DNA of 64,000 nucleotides from Gonatopus flavifemur (lineage: Eukaryota; Arthropoda; Insecta; Hymenoptera; Dryinidae): positions 3,720,001-3,784,000 of the forward strand of contig JAFFJZ010000012.1 of assembly GCA_018340375.1 (NCBI GenBank), read 5' to 3'. The notes below the pieces were generated by a model, which made no database searches, had not been told where the DNA came from, and saw only the letters and a program-made list of their open reading frames with translations. Every line of letters begins with the position of its first letter. Position 1 is the first letter of the stretch. Both the position numbers and the translations under genes were made by a program. This document shows, piece after piece, positions 11,580 through 24,200 of this stretch.

Positions 11580-14500
11580 ATACTGTTTCAAGATACAACA
11601 ATTGAAATGTGTTGAGAGTAATTCATCGTGCAGGATGAATTTAATCTACTAATCAATCTTCATTAAACGTATGGATATGAAGATTGACGGGTGAAGACAT
11701 CCCGGTAAGAATATCCTTTCACACATTTCTCTCACTCGAGGAATGTTTACGACGAGTGTTATAACGATATCACTCTGTATATCGTATATTTTGTCTGTAG
11801 TATCTCGATCTCACGGCTGTGTAATTAAGTTCTTAAGATTCGGTACAAAATGTAAATTGTGATGAAGCGTGTGCACTCGTTGGTCGAAATATAACTCGAA
11901 ACAGTGGATACTCGTTTTGAAATATAAAATGATCATATTTTTCTATTTGCACAACGTATTACATAATATTGAACTACATTGTCCCTACATTGAAAGGATA
12001 AAAGCATTGAACTGAATCGTAAGTGCTGAGTGCCTGCATAAGTTTCGCTCACGCGACATGTAAATTTATATATAAACAAACATATACATATATATATATA
12101 TATTAGAAAATATAATTTGTGTACATAATACCTCGAATCTTATTCCGAAATATATACGCATGGCAAAATTTATACCTATTCGTAAATCATAATTAATGAA
12201 AATACTGCCATTCTTCCTGGATAATGATCATTCGATTCCGGTTTCCCTTTCTTCTGTTCCAAACAAGCACATATGCGTACAATACTACCAGACGTCATTC
12301 CTCCTTATCTGTTTTCATTATATACACATAATACGTCTACTCATAATTGCTTAATGCCACTCTACGACTCTTTATGATAATTGTTATCTTGTTTGTCTAA
12401 ACGCATTCAATACCGGCTGATGGTTACAATAATTGTTCTTTATGTTAAAAACAGATAAATTTTCAAATGAATTTGACGCCTACGCAATCCGTGGAGAGAA
12501 GAAGTGAGAGAAAATTTTTATCGAATCTCAATCTGTTATCGTTATAAAATCACGATCAATACACTTGGTTCTAGTGTTGAACTTTTATCAAAACTTTGAG
12601 TTTCTTTTATCGATGTTCTTCCCTCGACATCTTCATTTATTCTAAAGTTCAACGTTATATAATTATATCCTCGTGAAGTTCATAACAATAATATTTTATT
12701 TTAGGACTCTGTAATAACATGTTATCGAGTTTTCAATTTTGTATGTTATGAAATGTTTTAAGTATTTGAAGAAACGCGAAGAAATGTTCTTATTTTCAAC
12801 AACGTGTTGAGAAGTTACCACCTTACAATCCCTTCTGTGAACAAAAACAAATTGGAAAAATGTATCAAATCCGTTTGAACTTGAATCGATCAAAGTTGCA
12901 AGTCAATTCGTGGATCCAAGGAAATAGGATTAAAACAAATTTCCACGTCATCTCTTTATGATTCGTTTCAATCAATTTTTGTTTACAGAACTGCGCGTGA
13001 TGTTAATTAAAAGTCCATAAATCGAGTCAACACCCAAAGTGAACCAATAAATGATTTCCCTGAAGGAAGTGGAGAATTATTTACGAACTTTCAGGATATG
13101 GTGAGTCATTTTTCGAGTGATATTCAATTCGATTTGTGGATATATGGAATAATCGAAGAATATTCACATCGTTTGAATATTGAGAATTCAATCGGTTCTT
13201 GGAAATAAACATCAAAGTCCCTTTGGATAATGATTACCAGCATTTAATGGAACAATGCAATCAAACGACGCTTTCACTTGCTATTGTTTTAATTTTTATG
13301 CTCTACGGAATAGAAGGAATAATTTAAAAAACGCCAATCATGAAATATTTTCCGATTGATTGTAGGGAAAAACTATTATATAACAAAAACTCAACTACCG
13401 TGGCGTAGAATCGTGGCGTTTTAATGATTGGCTCCGTCATGTACACCAGCAGAAGGAATCATCACTTAGTCTATGGTGCTTTAAAGACTCGGCGAACCTG
13501 AGTGTGTTTTATTATAAATTGCGTATGGCGTTGTTTCGACGATGAATCCCTCTTCAGGAGATTTTTCGATTTTTGGAAGAAAACAAAGCCGCACTCGAGA
13601 TGTAATATGATATACAAAGCTCGAAGGAAGTTTCTGGTTGTAATCTTGGAAAAATGAAACTAAGAATAAGGAATCCAATCGCAACGCAAAGCATATGCTT
13701 GAAAAATTGAAAATGAGCATTCGTAATTCTATTAAAAACTATTCCCATGCAAGAACATTATTAAAACCCATCAATTTTCTTTTTCGATAGGTTCGAATTG
13801 TGCATCTGCGTCGAAATCGATCAGTTCAATGGGATTTTTTTGACCACGGTCTCTGAAAAAGAATAAAATAGAAAATTTCACGAAGGTGATGAGGAACGTG
13901 ATAAAATTTCTCGAATTCGAAACGCTGTTTAGAAGAAATTGCGACGACGTTGGGTCAAATTAAGAATAATTATCCGCGTGCGCTTAATATATACAGAAAT
14001 CCAAGTTCGAAACTAGTCACGTGCATTCGCGTACATAACTGTACGATTGTAACGAAGGAAGAAGAGGGGTCAAGATAGGAATACGTGTGCGTGCGAGAAA
14101 GAGAAGCTCAGAGAAGAAAAAAGTGGGAGATCAAAGGTTTGCGTAATATTCTCAAAGTTTGAAAGCACATTAGTAATCGGTTCTTGTCCGTCTGTGCGGA
14201 ACAACCACTCGTGCACGATCGAAGCGTTCATACCAGTGTGTAATTACTTTTTGTTTATGTAAAAATTTATATGTTGGTACATGTATATCATTCATTATTA
14301 TCCTTCTTCTTTTTTCTTGTAATAGAATATGTTAATCACATACATTAATCGATCGAATGAATCACAACCCGGATATGTTTATCCCTGACGATATAGTGCA
14401 ATAACTATGGTGGTGAAAAAGATTTGACACAAACAAAAAAACATCAATCGCATTGTGAAAAAAGTCAAAAAGGAGTTTTATTTGGTAAGTTTTTGGTTTG

Positions 14501-17500
14501 TGTTTCAAGTTCACAATATTCATTATTGGCTCGTTATTTTCTTTCGTTTATCGATGTGTCATCACTTTCATATCATCGTATCAAAATATTGTAGTAAGCG
14601 AAGTAAGAATATTATTACAAAGGACAATGCACAATGTAAAAATCCAGGCTGGATTTAAAATCTCCAAATAATGTTTCAATGAGATTTAAGAATTATTTTA
14701 AATGCAAAACTGATTGCATAATATGAAACACTTGTAGTCATTCTTATAAAAATCGAAAATTTGTATTTTTATGTATATAATCAGGTATAAAGATATTTTT
14801 TTCATTAGATAGAACGACATGTGTATGAGTTTAGTTTTTTAAATATTGTCAGGTAGAAATGAAATCCTGGATTTATTTTTCACTGAACCCTTCTTGTTTA
14901 TCTTTCGCGTGTCGCAAAAATAGAAAGATGTTGTATGATCATGACTCGCATAAATATATCTTCGCGCAATTCAAATGAAATATAACTAAATGAGAATAAT
15001 ATTGATTTAAACTCGTACATACATTTTTTCATAATAATTTATACAGTGAGCAAATGAATTCTACGAATTTCATCATCGCGAGAGTTCACCTCTGGTCAAA
15101 ATTACCCAACCAGGACTTCATGTTTCATTCATGAATTTCTTTGAAAAAAAATGCTTATATATGTATGAAAATTATTTATCGACGATTATCGTGCTCATCA
15201 TTATTATCTGAAATACTTTCCGAAAGATCTTTTGAAGAGAAAAACCTTGTCCTCTGTCATAGCCTTGTAATATTATATTTAACTTAACAAACATTAGAGT
15301 TATCTGTGTTGAAAAAAAATTTACCAAGGTATTCGTAAGATTAAGATACAATTAATATTTGGTTTGCTCAGTTACATATATGCGAATGTATCATTTAGAA
15401 TTATCGTATGATTTTTCTTCTTCATTTTTCATTGTGTCGAGTCAAACCACGTGTGTACGTGTTCGCATGAACGTAACATCCAAAAATTGCTGTCACGATA
15501 CAACACTCAACGTCCCGTGGGATAATTTCCCATTTGGATCATTTCCAACGTTCGATAACATTATCAATTTTGTGATATAACGTTCTCTGCAGTCAGGATA
15601 AAGTAAGAAAATTGAAACATCCTTTGATTATTTCATATGTATTAGACAAAGTACCCAAACAACAATTGCAAGTCCTTTGATATTAAAATGTCCACAGCCG
15701 GGACCTTACCCAGTTAAAATAACAATTTCATGTGACACACTTCGAAAACGGTACTCACAGTGATTGAAAGAGTTCAAAATAATTCAATGTTTGGAACTTT
15801 GGGTATTTTTTTCCTTCGCTAAATGTACGGTATTGTAATTTTAAGTCAAATTATCATCAAGCTTCTGAAGAACATTATTTTCCGTTCACGAAAAGAGTCC
15901 TAATGAATCAAAACTTCATTTACTCAACCACAATTTTTGAAAAATGTTGAAAATATTTGGAATTTCTAAGGAGTCTTGCGTTACGGGGGTTCGCTTTCTC
16001 ATGAAGTATTCCAATGAGCGAATATATCTCGCCGCTTAAAAAGAGTCAATTTAATCCTCTTAAAGTTTGAGAATTAATTCAAATTAGATTTTTGTCCAGT
16101 TTTCTCATTTAATCTCGTCAACTGTGACAGTAAATTTAATCCTTCCGAGTTTATCGAATGAGTTATAATTAGAAAACAGAGATACCTGCATTTTAATGAA
16201 ACTGAAATTAAATAGAAAATTTTCAGGAAGACCCGCTATCTATCCTTCTACCGACTACCTGTAGATTCAAAGAATTACAAGGTTTTTAATGTATATTTGT
16301 GCAGAAGGGGCATCTTTGACATGAGATTATTCTATTAAAATCATTCTAAATCTTTGGATAGCCAAACCTTTATACGAAAAACAGACCACGTCGATGATAA
16401 CTCGTCGATTAGATTATTGAAATCGCTATAGTTCCTGCACAAAAAAAAAAGTTTGATTCAATGATATCTATGATATTTGTTTCTCTATCAAACTTTTCTG
16501 ACATGAATCTTTCTCTTTACTTTCTTCACAATCAAAGATCAAGATCACTCTTATGATTTTTCAAATAGAAACAAATTTCTCTGAATGTCCGTGGAAAATA
16601 ATTTGTATCATTCTCATGATATAAATTCCCGTTTGTCTAAATTCCACTTATTGTTTCATTTAATTTTCGTAATTTGATTAATGAGAAACAAAATGAATGA
16701 TCGTTTTTACTATAGAGAATTCACGAATTCAATTGACAATCTTCCCACATTGAAAGATCCATAGGTCCCCTATTGTAGATTTAGACCAGGGCCACACTGT
16801 TTCTCGTTTCGGTTTGAGTTGCAGTACACATAGAGCGACTTTGACCGATTATAAAACATGGTAACGATAAAAACATATTTTTTTGACCTATTTACCAAAA
16901 TACCGTGACGTTCAAGTATTATGTTTTGAAGAAATTACAGCCTATTTTTTCTCCAGTGTACATTGATATTGTCTGATTGAGAGAGAGAGAGAGAGAGAGA
17001 GAGAACAAGATTCATTATAGTTATCATTGACATTAGATAATTATGAAACAATATGACAAACAAAGCTAGTCGAGTTGTTACATGACCACCCCGTACTTTT
17101 TACTCGAAAAAAATACTAGCGACAAAAGTGATTTTTCACATTGTATTCGTTTGAGGAAATATTATTCCATTTGAAAGAGAAAAACTATAGATAACCTGTA
17201 GATGTAACTCCTTTATTGTATTATCAATCGATACCACATACCTCAATTGACTTCTCTCTATTCATCGAAGTTCAACTTGATCGCATCACGTATTATATGA
17301 TTTACCACGTCACGCGATAGTAAATGATTATTTATCGTACAATATATGTCATCGCGAAAACAAACATTTTTCTCCCCTCGTCGTTATTTGTTTCTATAAT
17401 AATTCAGCTTATTTATGACAGCTTATTGTCAATGATCGATCAATAAGCGCCGCAGATATTCAATTTCTCAGCCTGTGAATGATATATTCACAATTGAGCG

Positions 17501-19484
17501 GGTCGTATCAGACTCTATGCAGTTTATCTTCGGTGAAGAATTTTTATCGATTCGTCTCATGTGTGAATGAGGAGCGAAGAGAGTCGATATCGTCGACCAA
17601 ACAATTCAAAGAATAATTCTTTACAATTGTTTTTCTTTTTTTTGTTTTTCGTTTATTTCATCGAACGAATCTGTCATTCCACGTGTATTCATTTATAAAG
17701 GTGATTCGTTGAATCGTGGATCGCGGAACTCGTCGATTTTCAAAAAAGGCTATTTTTGGAAATTCAATTTCATTTTCAATAGGAGCTGTGGAGTGAAGAA
17801 TTTTGACTTTGCGAAAGGAACTATTTCGACAGGAACGCTGTACAAAAGCGTCGATCAGTCCATTGATCTGGACTTTTCAACCTTGAGACTTTTTCAAAAA
17901 GAGAAGTATTCTGAAAGGTTTATCAAAGACATTAATTGTTGCGTCCTTGACTTTTCAAAAATTTCTGACACATGGTTCGACGACAGGAGCATCCTAAAAC
18001 ATTTTTCTCTTTCAAATATATTCACAAAACTATCGAATCCTTATCTTCGAATAAGAAGGATCTATTTTCCATTGACGTCAAAAACTATTCAAATAAACAT
18101 TTCGTTATTCAGAAAAATATTCAACCAAAGCTTAGAAATTTGTTTTTTGAAGAAAAGAATGGGTAGTTAAATTGAATAAACTCGCTAATTCGCTTTCAAA
18201 CTTTGCTCATCTCTGCATCGACATCTCGGTATGGAAGAATATTCAAAGGCAGTTTTTCTTCGGGTATTTATTTATTCAAATTAATTGCTCCTACGAAATG
18301 CTTGTTCGAAGCACAAGTCAAAAGAAATTTCACGATCTTTTTCTTTTCAAATCGATACATTTCTTCCACAGAACAAAAGAAAAAGAAATGCCATATTTGC
18401 ATTTCTGTGGAGAATGTTTACACATTCGCGATACTCTCGTATCAATGATAACTATTAACGCATATATCAATCACAGTTCAGTTACCCGCTATACTTTTTT
18501 AATGATCCGCTAGAAAGTTACTCAAGGTCATCTGGTAACGACGCGAGTCAACTATGTTCTCTATCAAATATGTATGCATTTCCTTACTCTGAAAGAAAAA
18601 ATATTGTCACTTTGTATGCATTTATTTTAGTTGCAAAAACAATACATATCATATTTTCTCCTCAGGGTAAGATTCTAAACAAAATTAACTCCACGAAAAT
18701 ACTCAAACGGTGTGCAAGTTAAGTTGGCTTTGAACCAACTTTATTCGTTCTAAAGAAATCAATTCAATTATATGCAACAACGAGTTCTTTCCTGCCCTTT
18801 TGCGTATGATTTTCGTATCTTAAGAGTGTTTCATCGATTCGTTTTTAAAATTCGTCAATTAAATACCACGATATAATACGTTCGATTTAAAATTCTGAAT
18901 TAAAAATCTCGTTGATATAAATGTTGATAAATTGCATGGAAAATGATGCGCAGTTTATAATTCTCTTGTGTGCTCAAATCTTATATTTTGTATGAGCTCG
19001 GTTGTCACTTCGTCGTTATTCGAAGTATGGTATAACAAGAAAATATCAAAGATATTATTTCTTTATGCAGATTTTAAATTAACTTTCGATATTATTCACT
19101 TATTTTGTGAATTTATTCCATCGTTGCTTCATAAAACGTTGCACGTGGACAATTTTTCCAAATTGTATATAATTTAGTATATTTTCTATATAAGTTATAT
19201 ATAAATTTTATATAATATTGAAAATTTTTAGCAAAAATTCCACGCTTTGATTGTAATACCTTATTGAAAAAGAATATTCTATGATGATACAATGAATGTG
19301 AAAATGAGACTATTTTGGATAAATTCGTCAAGATATTGTATGAAAGTGCATAGCGCATAATTATTCGAAATAGTCTCATTTGGAAGTTCTAAGCATGTTC
19401 GTAGGATTTTTCAAACACGTTCTTGGCATTCTTAACCTCCTGTGTTGCTTGAGTTATATGATTTTTTAGACGAGAAGTTCCCCA
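11580..19484. other. gene-poor intergenic region
   Basis: The first few hundred bases are likely the 3' UTR of the phosphatase gene. The rest is AT-rich with a GA microsatellite and a short inverted repeat at about 19299-19381 (AATGAGACTATTTT against AAATAGTCTCATTT). Frames of up to 153 codons at 17.7-18.5 kb begin at non-ATG codons, have low-complexity composition and no domain, so I do not call them. I see no exon chain or structured RNA here. Confidence 0.5.
16978..17004 (+). repeat. GA dinucleotide microsatellite
   Basis: An uninterrupted run of GA follows TCTGATT. Confidence 0.9.
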
Positions 19485-19699
19485 CCCTGGTGGAAAAAAT
19501 CCATTGGTTCTCGCCAAATCTCATTGATTTTTGCCAAATCCCATTGAATCCTGTACAATGTTCTGACCAAATCCTATTCAACTTTTTCCAATAAGATTTA
19601 ATCAGATGAATGCATTTTTTTCAATGTAATTCTGATTGAATCTTGTACAAATCCCATGAAATTTCATTTGTCAGATTCAATGGATTGTTTGAACCAGGG
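19485..19699. mobile_element. MITE with CCCTGG tips
   Basis: The left end, CCCTGGTGGAAAAAATCCA, is complementary to the right end, TGGATTGTTTGAACCAGGG. The interior repeats short blocks like AAATCCCATTGAAT. There is no coding frame. A target duplication is not clear. Confidence 0.6.
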
Positions 19700-19853
19700 A
19701 AGCAAGACACATAGAAATTTTCTACTCACTTCTGACCTTGAGTGGAGTGACACATGTGATTTGTCACCCTTTTATCAGATTTAAAAAGCAGAGCTGTACT
19801 TTGATATCATCAAAGCGTTTTTAAATAGTTGGGAGTAAACCATTTGACTCCCC

Positions 19854-20107
19854 AGTAAACATTTTCTCCCTCAACATTTCGAACATTTATTACGTTCTCT
19901 AAATGCTAACAGGAAGTTCTCTAATGCGTCGATTTCGGAAATCTTTTTGATGCCTTTTTCATGAGGTCTGGATCACATTCTGATAACTTCCAGACCTCAT
20001 GAAAAAGGCATCAAAAAGATTTCCGAAATCGACGCATTAGAGAACTTTCTGTTAGCATTTAGAGAACGTAATAAATGTTTGAAATGTTGAGGGGAAAAAT
20101 GTTTACT
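19854..20107. repeat. 254-bp near-perfect palindrome
   Basis: Two arms of about 120 bp are separated by an unpaired centre of about 18 bases. I count only four differences between the arms, all transitions. The arms contain TTATTACGTTCTCTAAATGC and GACCTCATGAAAAAGGCATC and their complements. A transcript would form a long hairpin. It could be a young fold-back element, an inverted duplication, or a hairpin-RNA source. A minus-strand frame of 104 codons (19997-20311) starts in the right flank and runs into the arm; it is not recognised. Confidence 0.8.
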
Positions 20108-21289
20108 AGGTCCTACCACAGCACTAGTATCTTCCGATAGACCTGAAGCATCAGTCTTTTCGTCGATCCATTTAAATATGCCGCCAGAAATTATAAGGTC
20201 GTATGGTACACGATCGGTAAAAAAGTCCTTTCCGTAACGGAAATACATTTGTGATTGTGACGTGAAGGTTATTCGTGGTATTTCAATACGTTCGATGCAC
20301 GTCAAAAACAATAAAACTTGTTACAAAAGTACAAGATGAGCAAAAACTCCTGTTTTTCGGCATTTGAACTTATCCAAACCATTTAGCAGTTCGTGTTCTT
20401 GAACTCGTCCGTGTCTTCCCTAGTCAGTTCCTTTTTCAACTCACCCAAACGCAACGACGAACGAATAAACCTGGGCAGTTTGCATTGCGGAACACTACCC
20501 GATGAAAAAGTTTTACTTCCTCCAATCTATATTGCCCACTTCCCAATCGAGGAATATGCTGCATATTAGCTGTAGTTACGTGTTATAACGTGTCAGGCTA
20601 AGTAACATTGTTCACGGAACTCTGTCAAAAGTTTATATAAAAACCGTAATTATGTTAGGTTGCGTTAAAAACATAGTGTGGCTGCCCGCAGCGTTTGTCA
20701 AATAACAATAATCCTGTATATTCGTGGAGAAGGATCAGATCATCGACAACAAAATTACTATTCTCCCGAAACTGTTTGAATTTTTTTCACGATATACCAA
20801 AGGTAAACTGAACTTTTTTGGGGACTCATCATGGATGTCTCTCGACCACGTATATATATAATGGTTATGAATCGAATTTCTTATTCAAAATCATTCATAT
20901 CGAACGTTATTTTTTTATATTTCTCTCACGTTGATTTTCCATATTTTTTCTTTCTTCGACTGAGCGAAAGAGAAAGGTATTTCGCACAATGTTCTCTCCA
21001 TACTTTTTTCACACAATAACGTGATCATCGATGATGTATGCTATTCAGAAAAATTCGATCCTGTTTTATGTATATGCGATGAACATTTTTATTTTGCCGT
21101 TTCATCTCTTTTATTCGGTCGCGTTGACATTCTGTATTTTAGGTTTCTAGTATGTAAGCTACAACGAGTCCCTTATTACAGAATATTAGCTGAACACATC
21201 TTGACAAAAAACACAAAACAAAAGCAATCATTGAAAGAAAATAAAGAGAGAAAGACAAAAAGAAAAAGCAAATTAGTAACACGCAGCGG
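20108..21289. promoter_or_regulatory. upstream region of the GPCPD1-type gene
   Basis: No other gene seen. It should contain the promoter and 5' UTR of the phosphodiesterase gene that starts at 21290, but no TATA box or initiator can be assigned with confidence. Confidence 0.35.
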
Positions 21290-24200
21290 ATGTCGTTTGT
21301 AGAGAGCGCTAACCAGGGTGTAGGCGAGAAGAGGCAAGACGTTGTAGAAGAGTCAACCGGATCCATCGGAGAACCTGAGAAGGAACAAGATACCGAGATG
21401 AAGGGGTCTAAAAAAGATTGGATATTCAGAGTTCAGGTAAATAAATTCATTTCTTCACGTTAGTGAGATGGATATTATTTCATGAGGGTATCATAAAATT
21501 GATCGATGAAGCTCTGGTGAGCAAATTATAAATATTTTTTGGTACAAAATGTTACAAATGTATCTCACGATTACACAAAATATACTCAGTTTGTTTACAA
21601 TTGCTAGATAATCAATTTTATCAATCACCTGACGAAATAATATCCAGTGACAAAGATACCATATTGTGCTGTAAAAAAATTACAATGTTTGTTCGTTTGT
21701 GGGTTGTGCATTAAACTTGGAGTGAATATTCAATGCATTCCTGGAATGAAACTCGACAAATTTTACTCCTTCAAAAAAATAATGAAGCAAATTTTATGGA
21801 AGGAATAATTCTCTATCTCTCTCCACTTTCTCAAGTGTAAAACATTGAACATTGAACATCCTGATTTCCTTCTAAGTATTCTTCATCTTGTTGAAGTAAA
21901 TCGAAAAGAACTTCACCCCAGCACTGTATGTTCACAAAAGAGTTTGTTAAAAAAATTGCTAATTGTGTAACAATGCAAATTGAAGTTTAAGTACATTCAA
22001 ATCATTGAACAAACAAATTGAAATTGATGCACAATCCGAGAGCTTTTTCATTTCTGTTGAATTTTGCGAATAGTTGATTTATAAAAGAATTGAAATTTGT
22101 GTTTGTATTCTATGCAAAAAGATTGAAGATTGAAAAGTTTTCATTCCATATATGGTTGAATCCATTGATTAGATCATGTACAAAGGAAATTTCATATACA
22201 AATTTTCAATTAAACATCTTTTTCCTGTGTTTTCCTTCAAGGTGCCTGATTTAGAGAAGAGAGAATGTGTCTATGTAGTAGGGAATTTACCTGAATTGGG
22301 AGCTTGGAATCATAATCAAGCGGTGCAGTTGATGCAAGAAAATGTTGGCCATGATTCCCCTGTACCTTTGGAATATAATCCGGAGTTTGCGGACGATATT
22401 CCTCACGACGGCACCAGCGATTCCAGCGAATCTTGCAGGTATTTAGCTCACGGTAATCGTAAATATTCTCTTTGCGACGAATGTATGCAAATAAATTGAT
22501 TCTAATTCCAGCGAAGGGCGTATTTTCTCTCAGAAGATAGTTCTTCCGGCTGACATCGATATCGAATTCCGGTATTTTATCGCCGTCATTTGTCAACCGA
22601 ACGGTACCAAAAATTCTGCTAAAACTCTCATCATTCGCCGATGGGAGACCCACATGACGCCACGCGTCATCAGGAAAAATAGTAAATCCAGTTTTTCCCA
22701 TCCAAATTGGTTTTTTTTTTAGTCTTAGGCTAAGCAAAGAATGTAAAATTTATCTATTTCGTTTGAATTTTAGCGCATAGCAATTACGTCGGCGATTCGT
22801 TACCAGATCCTGATAAATTTGGTTACCACAATAATTATATTAAAATAGAACGTGGTTGGCTTACCGACGAAACTGTGATACAATTTAAACTTTTCAACAA
22901 TCCCATCAAACTGTGGAAGAATCGTTTACAAAATAGACCTGTTCACATTAAGGTAAAAGGCTAAGTTTCGACGATAGTCTCTTAGTTTGAGTTTGTATAC
23001 TTCATGCGTTATTCGTTTTCGATAGATGACTCCTGTAAATTTAGTTAGACATAATTCTTTGGAACTTCAACAATTCGGGGGTGATTGTATTGACGACAGT
23101 CTCTCAATGGATACTCAAGATATTGTTGATCAACCTGCCTTTAGTATTACCGAAATCGCTGTAAGTTTGGTACATCATTATACTCTTATCGCGTCAAAAC
23201 GTGAAATTGTTTTGACAAGATGCCTCGTTTAATACGCACTGTGTGTTTGCAGGTGATGAACGACGAAGAGGCCCGCTTTAAATTTCAAGAACAGTTCGGT
23301 CGAGCTTATAACGAAGACGATTTTATTATCTTCAATGCAGCTGTTCGATATCCGGAAACAGTCGTAAGTAACAAAATTAAGGAATTTTCATCGAGGGCAT
23401 CATACATATCAGAACTCGGTGAAAAACCATTAAATTGTATTTATTGCTTGCATTTATAACGTTTTGTGGATTTGAATATAATATTTGCGTCGGATGTATT
23501 CGACGCTTGTATATCATTCATCGCTGAAAATGAAATTCATGAGACTTTTTTTTTGTCATTTGGTTTTAGACAAATAATATACAAAGAAAAACAAAATTTC
23601 GAACAGTTTGGCACGTAAAAAAGCAACAGAACCGGAGAAATTGTCTTCTTCTCTTTATATTGGCATTCCAACCAGATAATAATGTTTGTGGAAGAAGAAT
23701 TGTTTTTTGAGTAGCGGTAGAGCAATAAATAACGATCTGGTGGTAGTTCACGCGAGAAAGAAGAGAAAAACAAAGTATAGAAAAATTGACGATATGTACC
23801 ATGTGAGTTTTCAGTAGACCACGAGTAGGGTCCGGCCACGTCTTCTTCTATACGTGATTTGTTCGAATCATCAATGGTAAAATATCAAATTTAAACTTGT
23901 TCAGCAGCTTTTGCCCTCACGGAACAAGCAGCGAAAAAGCAGCCTGCGCTAATCCTGATCCGAAACACTCTTGTGGAATAAAAGGAAGATTCTCTGCCAC
24001 AACGGCTTGTACAAAAAGAAAGAAAGAAACAAGAACCTCGACAAAATGCAATCCGATGTATGATCTCAAGGTGCTAAAAAAATAAAAGCATCGTCTCTAC
24101 CACTTTACATCTGTGTCACATGACAACGCGGAGAGATGCGATAGTTTTGAATCGTCATCGATATCGTTGAATCCTCCCATCTTACAACACCACCCTTTTC

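Noticed and set aside
13305..13440. Inverted AAAACGCCAATCAT / ATGATTGGC motif
   Set aside because: Arms too short and imperfect to support an element.
15359..15580. 73-codon frame in the 11-20 kb gap
   Set aside because: No domain, no neighbouring exon; expected by chance in this length.
17709..18513. Two consecutive frames of 153 and 113 codons
   Set aside because: Non-ATG starts, Ile/Phe/Lys/Ser-rich low-complexity translation, no domain and no splice context.
19997..20311. 104-codon minus-strand frame next to the palindrome
   Set aside because: Part of it is the palindrome arm; the rest is not recognised and has no splice or promoter support.
23897..24085. Cys/Lys-rich frame inside the large GPCPD1 intron
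   Set aside because: No conserved counterpart in the protein family, and inclusion would break the CBM20-to-GDPD linker; kept only as a note.
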